Assembly: GCA_030704615.1 (NCBI GenBank)
Contig: CM060732.1
Span: 72,893,053-72,957,052 of the forward strand
DNA: 64,000 bases
Reading direction: 5' to 3'
Source: Takakia lepidozioides
Taxonomy: Eukaryota > Streptophyta > Takakiopsida > Takakiales > Takakiaceae
Shown here piece by piece: positions 1 through 12,216 of the stretch (its first letter is position 1; the number at the start of each line of letters is the position of its first letter). Made by a program: the position numbers and the translations under genes. Under the pieces are notes generated by a model. That model saw only the letters and a list, made by a program, of their open reading frames with translations, was not told the origin of the DNA and did not search any database.

Positions 1-389
1 CTGGAGGGTGAGGAGAGATTCAGGTCTTGTAAACGGAAATTGAACACCCCTCCTGGGCCGGATGTGGACTCCCACAGCCGGACAGGGACAACTTCTCCAT
101 GCCGCGTGTTCCATTTCATCAGAGGTTCGTTTCCGGCATATCCAGTGCGGACGATCCTTTGTCACAAAGCCAAAGGCAGCCATCTCCCATAGTGAGTGCA
201 ATGGGGCAGGAGGCGAACGTGCTCCCCCCTGTGGTGGTGTCCATGTGCCCCGACGAAGTCTGGCACGTAGAACGCACCACTGTTGGGTCTCGAGTGAAGT
301 GCACGGCAATCAGAGCAACCAATCGTGAGAAATGAAAGTCCTCCATATCTAGAGGCAAGGTCCGCACTCCGGCTCCAACCTTCACTGGT

Positions 390-1059
390 TTGTTCACGCC
401 TTACAGGCAAGCTGAGGCGAAGAACCACAAATTCTGGTTATGCCCTGACGACTGTGGTAGGTGTGTGCGTGGGACTGTGCAACCATCGGTTGTCATGAAG
501 CCTCCTCCACCAAGCGTTTGGCCTGTGAAGGTGGGGACACATCTCACAACTTACGAGATCGTCATGCCGGAGGAGGCAGCGAGCCCCCTCTGTACATGCA
601 GGTGCTTCTACTTCAGCAAGTTCTGGAGTGCCACCATCGAACGCTGATGCATGGCCAACAAAACGAAATGGGAAGGTGGTTCGTTGTTTCCCTCCGACTG
701 CCAAGCATTTCGGCAAGGTGGAATCCGCTCGAATGCTTCAAGGTCGTGTTACAGGCACTACGGAAGTTCCACATCCCGGGTATGGACGAATCTACACTAT
801 GATGACCTCCACATCCGCTATGCACGACCGGTTGTACGACATCACGGTTTCAAATTTCCCCAACTGCACCTGTCCAGATTTTGTTGGCATGCTTACAACA
901 AGTTTGGGAAAGACAGGCAAATTTATACCCTACAAGCATTTGTATTTTATCTTCTTGAACAGAATGGTATGTGATCCTAGACGCGACATCTTCATTCACC
1001 AGGCCACCATGAGTTTCAACGAGGTGAATACACTTATGCAGCGGGATAGGAGCACATAA
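390..1059 (+). pseudogene. SWIM zinc-finger protein fragment (MULE/FAR1-like remnant)
   Basis: The open frame at 628-1059 (143 codons) contains a block reading YDITVSNFPNCTCPDF, then about 15 residues, then IPYKHLYFIF. This matches the SWIM zinc finger (CxC...CxH) found in Mutator-like transposases and in related plant proteins. The second half has Tyr where the third Cys is expected (PYKH instead of PCKH), so zinc binding is probably damaged. Upstream, at 390-650, related coding-like sequence lies in another frame and is low in complexity. No DDE transposase core is visible before position 390, although the window edge could hide one. SWIM identity is moderately sure. Whether it comes from a transposon or a host gene is not decided. 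Confidence 0.45.
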
Positions 1060-1380
1060 CATCCTCTTCACTTTGGTCATCTGCAAATTCCATTACTGGA
1101 TTTCACAAGAGTAGAAACTTGAACTTGACCCTTCATATATTTGATGCCAATGCAGCCTCCAATTATGTTGTGCAATGTGTGCCATTTCTTTCTTGTGTGT
1201 AGTCGTTCGAAAATAAATGGAATGGATGCAAATGCTTTCACAAGTCATTCCTGCATTTTAATTTCTGGTGTTTTGCATGAATGAATGCCACGGCTATAGG
1301 CCCCTCAGCTATAGGTGCTACATGTTTCTGATGACATGACATCTGGCAAGTTGTCTAGATGCCACATTATTCTGACGACT

Positions 1381-1520
1381 GCCACGTCAGCCGGATATTG
1401 ACACGTCAGCCTCACGCTCACGCCACGTCAGCGCGACCCCACGCTCATGCCACATGAGCCTGCGCTCACGCCACATCAGCTCCGCGTGAGCGTATGCTCT
1501 CACGCTCACGCGGAAGTCAC
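1381..1520. repeat. Degenerate CACGTCAGC / CTCACGC tandem repeat
   Basis: This short stretch repeats variants of CTCACGCCACGTCAGC at least five times (for example near 1381, 1402, 1421, 1446 and 1470) with substitutions and changed spacing. It is GC-rich compared with its surroundings. No gene is seen between 1060 and 1983 apart from this repeat. Confidence 0.5.
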
Positions 1521-1892
1521 GTCCTTCGTTCCATGCACGTCATACCCCAAAGAATATGAACTACCCATGGACAACGTCTGTGCCAAGATTCTTGGGTTGT
1601 CGGGAACTCAAGGTCAAGATCAAAAGAGGAGTCATCTTTTGGAACCTGTTTGGTTAGGCCGAATCTATTGTGATGAAGACACTGGTCTCTAGACATTTGA
1701 GTAATGTTGTCTCATTGTTGAGGAATGTGTTGTAAATCTCAGTTGCTCTCTGATGTGAATAAAAGATGGATATTTACAAAGATTTTTCAATGTGTTTGAG
1801 TTTACAAACCTTGTGGGATTTGGTTTGTCCTTCATTATATGTGGAAAAGCTAGTGTAATTAAATATCATGGTCACGTCGTAAATATTTTCTG

Positions 1893-1914
1893 ACGTCAAC
1901 ATTAATGTCGAGGT
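1893..1914. repeat. Recurrent 22-bp near-palindrome, copy 1
   Basis: One copy of a dispersed palindrome with consensus half-sites ACCTCGACATT and AATGTCGAGGT. The right half is intact here and the left half is degenerate. It lies about 70 bp before the first exon-like ORF of the unknown locus. Confidence 0.5.
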
Positions 1915-1983
1915 GTTTTCCTGATCAAATATTGGACATCTGGCTTTTGCAGTTCTCAGGCCCCCAAAGACTGCCAGCCCGGA

Positions 1984-4900
1984 ATGTCTGCAGACATTTA
2001 TGGGGATTTCTTATCTGTCAGATCCCCGGGATACAAGACCGAGCATGTAGCTATATACAAATTGAATAGCAGCATAAAAGAATGGGGCATTGAAGTCGCT
2101 GGGGAACCTCTAGATCACAAGCTCCGGTTTCAGTACAAGACGGGAAGCAATGTTATAGAGCTCAAGTACGCATACGTGAAGGAAGTGAAAACCTAGACGA
2201 ACATGCAGTCTCCAATGCTGGTGATCTTTGTTGCTGAGAATGGAAGGGTGCCAGAAACTTTCGGGTACATAGCATCTGGAAATTTTGTCCGCAAGAACTT
2301 TATGAAACAATCAATCAAAAAAGGTTTAAAGTTCAATGAAGACAGCAACATCGGTCAGGATACCAAAATATTTATCCGCTCTTGGGCCGTTTTTAGGATG
2401 TATTGTTCACAGCCGGTAATGAAAACATAGAACAAAGAACAGAAACACCAGCAAGACGAAGACGTAAGTCTACGGCAGGGTCATCAGTAACAGAACAGGA
2501 TCAGGAAAGTGTTGGATCATCCTCAAAGAAGCGGAAACCAAAGAAATCCATTGATCCAGCCCTTGCTCCCGACGTAAAGAGACCCAAGACAGCCAACAAT
2601 TACGACAAGGATACGTCAATAGAACTGGCAAAAAATCTAGTAAAATACTACAGAGATGTGTTTCCATTCGGTTTTAGTAGAACTTTCAAAATACCGATAT
2701 CGCGAATGAATCTTGTTCCTAAATATATGGTTTACCGACCCTTGAACCTCAAGCACAAGGATGAGGTTAAACCAGACTCCTGCAGCTCCGACATCTACAT
2801 GCCCAACATCGAGAATAGGTCACTCCAATTGATCCAGAGAAAGAGGATAATGTATGTGAGAAGAAACCAACGAGATCAGCGGAGATCAACATGCTTCGAC
2901 GAAATTTTTCATTATCGGAGAGCAACACACGATCGTGGCTGCCAAGGTACTCGCTAACCAGATCTATGTCTCTCGACTCTAGAATTCAACAAGTAGATTT
3001 TCAATTGGTCTAGAACCTCGACATTCATGTCGATGTTATATGCTATGGACATCTATTAGAATGAAGTAGGATACCGTCGAGTCAATTGAATGTCGACGTC
3101 GAATGAATTAAATCTTTACAACATGGAATGTGTCTGTAGGAACTTGTTGAGGATTTGGATACAGACGAGCAGCTCGTAAACTACTTTGGAGAATGGCCGG
3201 CAATGATTGTGTGGTCAAAAGAGCACTTGCAACTGGTGAAGCTCTCCAAGCTTCTGAATGATCCGAACAAAGCACAAAAGTTTGACACGATTTTTAGCGA
3301 GAAATTGGGTCACCTGAGAAGCTTTTATGCATCAATTGGGAAGACGCCGAAAACAATGATAATGCAAAAAGAACGAGACTGGCTTGTGGAAGGTAAACAT
3401 TCTTCTAATAGTCTTTTTCTTCATTTATGTACATACTAGTATCTAGATAGGGGTTTTGGAATTCCCTCACTGATAATTTGTTGGGTCTGAAAATAATTGT
3501 GCTCTGCATCCCAGGAGTTTATGCAAGCGGCACTGGTTATACTGGAGAAGAACTCCTCGAAAGAAGCGTTGGCATTGGTCCATGCTGATGAGGATGTCTG
3601 GGAGTTGTGGGAGACTGCGTTTCGAAAGTGGGACAAGGGGGAGTTCATTGATGCTATGGGGATTGTATGCAACTCTGAGCATGTTCCATTGACCAAGTCG
3701 GCTATCCAAAAGCTTCAAGGGCTTAACCAGCGACAGATCAAGAAGGTGGCATAGAGGATCCTGGACTTGAGGGTGAGCATTAGAAATCCATATAAGGGTA
3801 AGGATCAAACCTTGAGGAGCATGAACGACTACATTGATTACATGAAAACACGAAGGTTTGTGGTTGATGACATCATGGTGGTACTCGGAGGAGCAGAGCA
3901 GTCCAAAAGCAATCTAGAACCGTACACGAAGAAAGAATGGACAAAAATGAAACATGACCTCAAAATCACTAAGATAGTTTTTAAGGCCATGCAGTCCAAA
4001 ACAACGGCGGAATATCTGGCAGACAAGGCCAATATGAACAAAGTGACACCCTCGATCCCGGAGCCATTCGGGAGCTATGTACTGTCTTGGAAGAAGAAAA
4101 TTGAGGAGATGACGACCTACAACGACGACCTGACACGATCATTCAAGGACCGCTATGTCATGCTGGGTGCAAAGAGGAGGTTCTCGAACGCTACCAGCCG
4201 TCTTTCATTCTTCAGCAGGAATAAATTTCAAAACATTGGTATGGTCTTTGTGAACACAATTGGAGACAGAGAGGATCTTGTGTTTGAGAGGAAGGACTAC
4301 ATCACCATACTCTCTGTCTTTAGGAAGCGCAATGTCTTTTTAAACGTATTCGTGTTCTTCTCAACCCAAGCTTCCTCATCAAATCTTGTTTCTTACGTGC
4401 GGTACGGTGGGGTTCCACGAAGTACATTCTTCTTCAAGGAGTCTACCTCCCTGGATCAGAGGAGCGCAAATACGCAACCACATCCGCTGCTTCCGCACGC
4501 CCAGTGTTATGCCTCGACTACGTCTTTCCTGCAACAGAGAACTAGCTCAAGACCCCAGACACACACGTCCTGACAACTCTTTTCAAGAAGCCCTTGGAAC
4601 CCGTGCTGCATGGCACAGAAATTGAGCTCAGTGACAGAGAAATGGAGCTAAGAGTGTACAAGCATGAGTTACGGAATCAGGTTTATGAAATCCTTGTCGG
4701 TCAGTTCTGTCAAGAGGGGATGTCAGCCTTCAATATATTTGGTAGTCCTATGCTTAGCTACCATCTTCAAGTGAGCTAAGGATAATCACCTCCTCGTTGT
4801 TACGACTCAAACGTCGACGTCAACTGCCACTACTATTATATTGATTTCGTCCTTTGAATTTTGTTGACTTGGAAATAACAGTGATCAGTTCTTTTTGTAG

Positions 4901-5704
4901 GCACACGGAGTTCGTGTTGTGGATGTAAACCTGAAGAGTCATGTTGAACATTGCAATGATAAGAAGGAGACAACATTCAAGGTCCTTGAAGTGGAGAAAG
5001 GAATAAAGTTTTACGAAGAAGGAGATGCCGAAAAACATGACGGTGCCTCTGACACAAACAAGGTTGCGGAGGTCTCTGATGAGGATGAGGACACTGAGGA
5101 CGAAGTGGATGTTGCGGACAAAGAGGAGATCGAGGAAGAACCACATGTTGACAAGGAAGCAGAAGATAGCATTGATGGTCAAGAGAGTGGTGGGAGCTCG
5201 GACGAATCCACTGAGGACAAGGATCCGGAGGAGGATGATGATGACGTTGAACAGCAGAGGGCTGAAAAGCTTGAAACAATTGGAGCAATTGGATCAGCTG
5301 GTGGTCCTGACAACAACGAGACAGTTGAGGAAATAAAAAAAGATGACCATGTTGAGCAGGCAGTTCACGAGGCTGATGAGGGTAATAATGAAGGTAATGA
5401 GGGCACGTGGCTCAATGACGAGACCAATATGGAGGACTTGGATAGGGTTGTGGAGACTGTGGTTTTGGAGAGTCCGATTGTGGAGAGTCTCGGAGATGTT
5501 GGTGTTGGAAGCAATAATCTGGAAGTACAAAATAAGCAAGCTATAGAGACAGAATCAATCACTATTGCTGATGATTCCGAGCCTGATACATTCACGCCGG
5601 CTGCTGGTGATTTTCCAATCGGCATAGTATCCCCAATAGCGGGGCGTAGCAGAGAGCGGAGGATGAAAACCAAATTGGACCACAAAAATGTACGTGATAT
5701 CTGA
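1984..5704 (+). pseudogene. Unrecognised multi-exon gene remnant with an acidic C-terminal ORF
   Basis: A run of plus-strand coding-like blocks separated by plausible introns: 1984-2196, 2203-2430, 2403-2957 (with basic KKRKPKK-type nuclear-localisation patches near 2530), about 3139-3393 (preceded by TGTAG, followed by GTAAAC), about 3515-4573, about 4565-4770 and about 4901-5704. The block from 3515 has one in-frame TAG at 3752-3754. Its frame shifts near 4380, where an alternative frame with aliphatic and charged character continues to about 4770. The last block is strongly acidic (many E/D runs, residues about 40-110) and could be a disordered acidic region. I do not recognise the family and see no transposase, polymerase or methylase motif. 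The stop and frameshift indicate decay. Grouping into one locus is inferred from strand, spacing and the shared intronic palindrome. Confidence 0.4.
3015..3036. repeat. Recurrent 22-bp near-palindrome, copy 2
   Basis: Reads ACCTCGACATT followed by CATGTCGATGT. It sits in the apparent intron between 2957 and 3139. A degenerate echo lies at about 3075-3105 in the same intron. Confidence 0.55.
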
Positions 5705-6409
5705 TACAGAGCTGGTTGTGTAAATGGTTATGAGATTTTCCCATTGTTTTAAGATATTCGCATGTCATTTTTATAGCAAGAAACTTGAGTCTTCGAATTG
5801 TTGTTAAATAGAGCATAATTCAAATCCCATGAGTTGAGATGCAGATGACAAAATCCAAAACGTTAAGACCTCTCACTTCGAAGAACAACTTTTCGAACAG
5901 ACTAGTAGATGTGACTGTGAAGAACACTGCTCTAACAACAGCTTTTGTGGAAACATCAACCTCAATGGCGAGGGTACCGACCGACTCCATCGGAGAAGTG
6001 ACGAGTCCCCAGCAAGCAACACAAAAGGCTCACAAGCAGGTATGACTTTATTCTTATATTTATAATCAGTATTCCTTGCTTTGTTTTGAGTTTTCTAATC
6101 AGGTTGCACTCTATAGCTTTTTTTACAACTTAACCCATTGAATTCTAGGATTCATTGAAAGGGTGCGTGTGCACAATTGGAACGACAAGACTTTATTTGA
6201 AACACTGGCAAATGCTTTATATTATGGCAAATGTTATGTTATGTTAAGGCAAATGTTATGGAATATGTGGTTAACATGGTAAGTATGGTCATGTAGCCAC
6301 AGGGAGTAAGTGCTAGGATTGCGAACGCACGTATGAACACATTTTTCAGTGATATCCTTCGTTTTTACCGTTGGGATGCAACTCCAGGTTTTATCACGGA
6401 TGGTAGATT

Positions 6410-6431
6410 ACCTCGACATTAGTGTCGAGGT
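6410..6431. repeat. Recurrent 22-bp near-palindrome, copy 3
   Basis: Left half ACCTCGACATT and right half AGTGTCGAGGT, the most complete copy in the window. It is 66 bp upstream of the first FCP1-like ORF. Confidence 0.6.
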
Positions 6432-6496
6432 GAAGTTTTATATGTTCGACTGACACCTTATTTTCTGCTGAATGACCACCACCTACGTCTTTATGT

Positions 6497-7201
6497 ATGG
6501 ATAGTGGTAAATCTCGTCTGATTATATTTGATCTAAACGGTGTTCTCTGCAAAATCATCCGGTCTCAAGGATCTAATAATCCTGTGCCTAAATACTCCGA
6601 GAACGACTTCAACGTTCCTATTGTGGTCATTAGAAGGCAGATTTTTAGGCGGGAGAAATATCGAGAGGTGTGGAAGCATTTACATGAGCGATTCTACCTA
6701 GCTATTTGGAGCTGCATGGAGCTAAGGAACCTCAAGCCCGTCCTTGATATCATGTTGGAGGGGTTACCACAACCAGACTTCATTATGTCGCAGGAGGATT
6801 GCCTTTCGTGTCCTAGCAAAGTCCATCCAAACTATAACGATAGATTAAAAAACTCCCCGAACGTGTTTCTGAAGCCACTTGCGGGACAATGGGCGAAGAC
6901 GAGAGGAAAGTTCGATGACAGAAATACGCTTCTGATTGATGATACTCCTCTGAAATGTCTACTCAATCCTGTAGGGTCATGCTTATTCTTGAAGACATTT
7001 GAGTCAATTGAGACCGACAACAGCTACTTGTTGGCGCTTCAAAAGTTTCTTGATGGGATGATGGAGAGTCCATTATATGTCCCAGACTATGTTGTTAAGA
7101 ACCGAATTGGGGTTGGACCCGAGAGCCTTTCTGACCCTAAATATGACAGTCTTAGATCTTTTCTAAAGAGGTCTCGCAACGATTATTTTATTTGTGAATG
7201 A
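6497..7201 (+). CDS. FCP1-homology HAD-like phosphatase domain protein
   Basis: A 234-codon ORF with the order of motifs seen in plant FCP1/NLI-interacting-factor-like HAD proteins. Motif I is IIFDLNGVL at residues 9-17, motif II is AIWSCMEL near residue 75, and motif III is NTLLIDDTPLKCLLNP near residues 145-160. The nucleophile Asp12 is kept, but the second Asp of DxDx(T/V), the general acid, is Asn14. Plants have a known subfamily with this DxNGLL variant, so loss of activity is likely but not certain. The ATG at 6497 gives the full domain; a spliced start just downstream of TATGGATAG is also possible. It sits inside the decayed unknown locus, 66 bp after a copy of the recurrent palindrome, and a second diverged module follows at 15.2 kb. 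Confidence 0.65.
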   Translation: MDSGKSRLIIFDLNGVLCKIIRSQGSNNPVPKYSENDFNVPIVVIRRQIFRREKYREVWKHLHERFYLAIWSCMELRNLKPVLDIMLEGLPQPDFIMSQEDCLSCPSKVHPNYNDRLKNSPNVFLKPLAGQWAKTRGKFDDRNTLLIDDTPLKCLLNPVGSCLFLKTFESIETDNSYLLALQKFLDGMMESPLYVPDYVVKNRIGVGPESLSDPKYDSLRSFLKRSRNDYFICE

Positions 7202-7431
7202 TTGGATATACAATTTGGGGTTCTAGAACCCCATGTAAAATAAATGTACGTATTCACTTTGTGCAAATTTTGAGTAAACGTTCAATCTAGCATGTTTTGC
7301 AGGCTTACATCGTTGTTGTTCCATATGAATGCTTAGATACTTAAGTAGCTAAAAACTTTTAAGTGTTTTATCGTTTGATGACGTTGCTTCATCATAGAAC
7401 CTATGTTGTCCACTAAGTGTACTTTCCACTA

Positions 7432-7453
7432 ACTTCGACAGTAATGTCGAGGA
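7432..7453. repeat. Recurrent 22-bp near-palindrome, copy 4
   Basis: Reads ACTTCGACAGT followed by AATGTCGAGGA. It is about 27 bp upstream of the open frame that begins with the ATG near 7480. Confidence 0.5.
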
Positions 7454-7479
7454 TGTATCGAGGTTGAGTCTCATTTGAT

Positions 7480-7756
7480 CATGTCCTGGGTTTCAAAGTC
7501 TGTACAAAATGTGCAAGGACACCGTGTTATTGAATGTGACAATGGAGTTTCCACAAGACTTGAGTCTATTAGATCTCAGTTGGAGGATTTGAGCGAAAAC
7601 AAGGTTATCACTCAACAGAGTGACAGTCAACCATTAGAGATCTCTCTTATTGTGGTGGAACGTTGTCTTGAAGAGGTTAACAAGATTGATGATGGGCGAT
7701 ATCATCAATCCATTGAACACAACGCCAGTCCAATTACAACTCATTCAGGTATTGAC
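7480..7756 (+). pseudogene. Unknown ORF interrupted by the hAT element
   Basis: Open frame of about 90 codons after the palindrome at 7432. It runs into the hAT element at 7757. If the element and one target duplication are ignored, the reading frame continues from 14235 for about 18 codons (DVQQVDDLPRRK...) to a TAA near 14290. The element therefore landed inside coding-like sequence of the unknown locus. No recognised domain. Confidence 0.4.
7749..7756. repeat. Left 8-bp target-site duplication of the 6.5-kb hAT element
   Basis: GTATTGAC immediately before the terminal TAGTGTTGTGCGG. The matching right copy is ATATTGAC at 14227-14234, seven of eight bases identical. An 8-bp duplication is typical of hAT transposons. 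Confidence 0.75.
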
Positions 7757-8125
7757 TAGTGTTGTGCGGGTACCCGCTTAGGCGGGTTGGAACCGGCGGT
7801 TCTGGTTCCGATTCCTGGGAACCGGTACTTGAACCGGAACTGGAACCGGGGGAGTAGGGACGAGCCGGTTCCACAACCGGAACCGGCGGGTTCGGGTTTT
7901 TCCAGGAACCGGCTTGGAACTGGAACCGGGGGGTCAGTGGCGGTTCCGGATCCGGTTACTGCACTAGGGTTTTTTTTTCCTCCCGCGATCTGTCGTCTTT
8001 CACGCGCGATCTACTGCAGTAGTGCGACTTCAGCGCGGGGGAGGGAGCAGCGCGGGGGAGGGTTTGGTTTTCTTGCTTTTGTGGTCTGCAGGGTGTTGGA
8101 TTGTGAAAGAATGACATCAGCTGGC

Positions 8126-8681
8126 AGAGGATCCGAGCGTTGGGGAAGCAGGTGTTCCTGCGGATGGCTGCATATACGCTAGGAAGGGCAGCCTGCGTTT
8201 GCCGGAAGTGGCTTTATGCAATTCGCAGCCCGTCTCTTTGGCGCAATGCTTGCTTGAAGACCTGGCAGGCATGCTCTGCACTACTCTATCAATACACCAA
8301 TTGTAACATTTTGCTGCACATCTGTGGCCTAAGGCAGGAAGTGGTCTTTGCCCCACAGAGGAAAAAAGTCCTTGGAAGGCATAGCAAGGAGTTTATTGAG
8401 TTGAACCCACTCTCTTCCTCCATCCCTTCTGATTGCTATAGTCAAGGGAGCGTTGTCTTACATGCCTAACTCAAAAACAGAATCGTCTCAGATGAGCAGA
8501 AGGGACAACATTTTTGCAGAGATTGTTATAGATTCCATTGTGTCATTGTGCAATAGCTTATCAGGACTGGCTATGATGATGCAGGTTACAGGTTGGGAGG
8601 AGAATGAACGCATTGTGCAGAAAATTTACGGTGGTTCATGGCGTGCCATGTGGCAGCACCGGCCCCGCCTACGATTTGATG
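8126..8681 (+). pseudogene. Captured fragment of an FBXO9/FBP7-like F-box gene
   Basis: Two exon-like blocks. Block 1 (about 8140-8268) encodes an F-box-like stretch with [19 protein letters not shown] and [12 protein letters not shown]. Block 2 (8585-8681, preceded by ATGCAG, followed by GTATGT) encodes IVQKIYGGSWRAMW and RPRLRFDG, which is how the region after the F-box reads in FBXO9-type and plant F-box protein 7-type proteins. The intron between them would start with GC (CAG/GCATGC) and not GT. The rest of that gene is absent, and the fragment lies wholly within the hAT element, so this looks like transduplication of a host gene. The family assignment is from memory of conserved residues. 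Confidence 0.6.
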
Positions 8682-9059
8682 GTATGTTGCTCATTTGATG
8701 GTATGTGTCAAATGCTAGAGATGAGAAAGGAGGTGCTCGACAACTCCTTGCCATGGACATTTACTTGAAGCACCCTTGAGGGCATGATGCTCATCCTATG
8801 CAAGCCAATTGCAGCGTTTCAGCCCACCAGGAATAAGACCCATGCCCAAATTGAAAACACTCAGCCAGCAGAAATCTGGTGACACAAACATTGCTCAAGA
8901 AAGGATGGAATCCATCCCAACCTAAGTTGCAGTAGCCTCCACTTTGGTGTTCTGGTTGTTGGCTGGGTTTGACATTGTAATAACACTCTAACTTGCAACA
9001 CATGCAAAATACAGGGTTGTGCGGTTGCAGTGCCAGCCACAATGTTGAGAAAAATGGGC

Positions 9060-9240
9060 ATAGAGAGAAGAAGAGAGGCAGAAGGGATGGAAGAGGATAC
9101 TGAAGGACATTGTCAATGTACTCATAAGACGATGTTTGCCTTAACCTTACCCTGCGCCCAGTTTGGGCAGAACAAGAGGGAACAGTCACTATCTTCCCCC
9201 CAGTAGTGGGACTGTGTCATGTGGACAGAGACAGACAGAC
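9060..9240 (-). mobile_element. LINE 3'-end fragment (family 2), reverse orientation
   Basis: On the minus strand this stretch carries CCCTCTTGTTC, an AACTGGGCGCA block, CGTCTTATGAGTACATT and a CACTACTGG block. The same words occur in the same order at about 23450-23590 on the plus strand, and partly at 47750-47860. It is the untranslated tail of a non-LTR element nested within or captured by the hAT element. Confidence 0.5.
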
Positions 9241-10056
9241 ACACATACAAGTTAATTGAAGTATAAAAGCAAGCAACAGTCCAAGGGACTTGTCCCGTGA
9301 TGGCCTGGTTGTCTTTCTGATGAATTGTTGGTGTGATAATGTTTGGGGTGTGGTAATGTTGCAGGGCTTTATGTGAGCTGCAACACGTATGTGCGTGCTA
9401 GGATTGCCGAGTAGGATCACCAACCCTGTGCACTTGGTACCCACCCCTCCCTCTCTGTCCACATTGCTGTGGATACTTGTTAGTAGATGAATTCTTGTAA
9501 ACCATCACATCCTAAGAGCCCCAACCCTGGAGAGTATGTAATCACATGATGTTGTTTTTGAGAGACAGAAGAGAGAGAAGATGGAACACAAAGAGATATG
9601 GAAAGAAAGAGTGAAGGAGGAGAGTACAAGCAAAGGTTTGGTCCTTGTGAGGGTAATGGGGGGAAAGTGTGTATGGCAACTGTGGTCTTGATTTTGCCAA
9701 TAATAGGAGAAGCGTGCTGTCTTTGTGTGTGAGCAGGTGTGCTACTTCAGATACATCTGGTTCTATGTGGCATTGTAAGTGTTATTTGTTGACAGTGGTA
9801 TGGCCGCCAGTAACAGGTTATGTTGGGATACTGTTGTCAGCAGGTGGATGCAGCCATTTTGTATACAGGCTTGAACCCTACTGTCTTGAGAATCCGCCTC
9901 CAGTAATTGAGCTTTTTTGGTTCACAGTGGGTGCCTGCTAATTTATGTTCAAATTAGGTTCCCTTGTAATGACCTGTACATGCACAGTGCACTTTCTTCT
10001 CTCCACATAAGTGGATTTTTCACGCTCTCGCTTCAAAGTTACGAGAGATGCTACGA

Positions 10057-10790
10057 GATAACAGAGATAAAGAGAAGCTTTGGAATGAACACTTTTCTGA
10101 CCCTTGTCAATAGTGGGACAATGTGGGTGGATGGTCAACTGAAACAGCAGCGGTAGCAGCGCAATTTAAACAAGGCACTGCTAATGAAGGTACCTTCTTC
10201 AACACATTTCAGCCTTCTTCTTCGACCTGTTTCAGCCTCTTTTGCCCTCTCATCAGGCTCAGCCTTGAATTTCCATATTGAATTCTGTAAGTTAGCTCGT
10301 TGGGATGATCTGTGGTGGTTTGGAGTGACTTTGCAAGTTACTGCCGATACAGATAACAGAGATGAAGAGAAGCTTTGGAATGAGACACTTTTCTGATCTC
10401 AGTCAATGGTGGGACAATGTGGGTGGATGGTCAACTGGAAACAGCAGCGGCAGTAGTGCAATTGATAGAGCAAGGCACTACTGATGAAGGTACCTTCTTC
10501 AACACATTTGTGGCGAGAGCACCTTCTTCTTCGACCTATTTCAGCCTGTTTTGCCCTCTCATCAGACTCATTAGCTCGTTGGGATGATCTGTGGTGGTTT
10601 GGAGTGACTTTGCAAGTTACTGCCGAGGTGGCAGCAGGAAAGTACACAAAAATAGATAACAGAGATGAAGAGAAGCTTTGGAATGAGACACTTTTCTGAC
10701 CCCAGTCAATGGTGGGACAATGTGGGTGGATGGTCAACTGGAAACAGCAGCGGCAACAGAGCAATTGATAGAGCAGGGCATTACAATTGA
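10057..10790 (+). repeat. About 2.4 tandem copies of a 295-303 bp unit
   Basis: Units start at 10057, 10352 and 10655 with GATAACAGAGATGAAGAG (one base differs in the first copy). Each continues with the GGACAATGTGGGTGGATGG block, the AAGGTACCTTCTTCAACAC block and the GATGATCTGTGGTGG block before restarting; the last copy stops after about 115 bp. The units translate to similar short ORFs of about 70 codons. A diverged reverse copy of the middle of the unit lies at 17230-17440, outside the element. The origin of the unit is unknown. Confidence 0.75.
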
Positions 10791-11520
10791 GTATTCGGTC
10801 GGGGGTTGGGTGCAATATAGGTTGCTTACATCACTGGTCCTCTTCATGTCTAGCCTGCAGCAAATGTGACACATGTGGCTGTAGTTTCCCTGCGAACAGA
10901 CGGTTGAAGAAAGGGGAGAGAGCGGGTCTAGGGGTGGAGTCACAGACTAATGAGGCTCCGCTTAGATGTTTGTACATTGAGTGCTACTTGGCGCGCACCT
11001 GAGTGCAGTTACAGTGTTCAACTTTGCCCCACATCTAGGGCAGCGAAAAGTAAGTACGATCAGACTGGTGTGGAGGAAAAGTTGCTGGGCATTCTGTAAA
11101 GCTTTTTAAAGCTCTAATTGGTTTTTGCAGTTTGCAAGTCCCTGATGATACTGGGTTGAGGAAGACGGTCAAGATATGCTTTGTTTGTGCAATTTAGATC
11201 CAGTGTTTGATTTCTCTTTGTCATTTCAACGAGAGTTTTGCAACATCTCTTTGTTTCACACCTTTTGCAGACATGTAGACTTGTAGGGCAGACAACTGAC
11301 TCTGGATATTCGTAGGTAAATAGCTTGCTTGTAGTCTGGACAGAGCAGGAGGGTGGAGAATGAGCAGAAGTTTATAATGGTCAAGGAATTGGTCTCTGAA
11401 ACCAAGTCCCCGAAATGCCCATCCTCGGGAACGCCCATGTAACATTCAAAAGGCCCGAGAGGGGCAAAGCAGACGTAGGGATGAAGTGGATCTCTGGCAC
11501 TGAGATGGAATTCCAACATC

Positions 11521-11780
11521 AGCGCGGGAAGGGGAGCAGCGCCTCAGCCCATGGGGGAGGCCGAACCAGCGCAGGAGGAGGAGATAGGAGCGTAGGTAGC
11601 ATGGTTTTATTTTATTTTATTTTATTTTATTTTATTTTCCACGTTGTATCGTCTCTCACCTCCTCCTACTGCAGCAGCGCGAGCATCAACGCGGGGGAGG
11701 GAGCAGCACACCAGCGCCGGGGGAGCAGCTGGGTACGAGTACGGGGGAGGGAGCAGCGCAGTCAGCACAACCTCCGTGGA
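11521..11780 (+). repeat. Duplicated GC-rich leader and (TTTTA)n microsatellite
   Basis: The CTACTGCAG block followed by GCGGGGGAGGGAGCAGC at 11668-11710 repeats the block at 8010-8050 near the left end of the hAT element. A TTTTA-type run of about seven units lies at about 11605-11638. The second leader copy stands just upstream of the transposase. This suggests the foreign DNA between 8.1 and 11.6 kb was inserted between, or captured with, a duplicated leader. Confidence 0.55.
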
Positions 11781-12216
11781 GGTTACCCCTCCTTTTTTTT
11801 TTTGGTCCTTTCATGGCAAAATTGTGCTTGTGCTAGGGCCTTTAGCCCTCCCTCTCTCTCTCTCTTTTTCCTTTCTTACTGTAGCCAGTGCCTTGTGTTA
11901 GCATTAGGAGATCTGAAAATGGTCAATGTACATGCTCTCTTGGCTGGTCTACTGTTGCCAATGGCTTATGATAGCATTAGGAAATCTGAAAGAGGTCTAC
12001 CTAGTGTGCATTTGATTGCCACTCATGACACCTGAAAACTGAATTTCCACATTTGAGGATCTGTCATGGTGTCTAAAGGGGCTGAATGACTGAAATGACC
12101 TATTTTACATTTATATATATATGTGTTCTTCTTTGAATGTATGAGTGCTTGTGTCACCCAAGAGCTTGGATTGGGAATAATTTGATTCAGGGAGTGTATC
12201 CAGCCATTTGCATCGT

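Noticed and set aside
4919-5704. Acidic ORF as a nucleoplasmin, histone chaperone or chromatin protein
   Set aside because: Only composition supports this; no conserved domain residues could be named.
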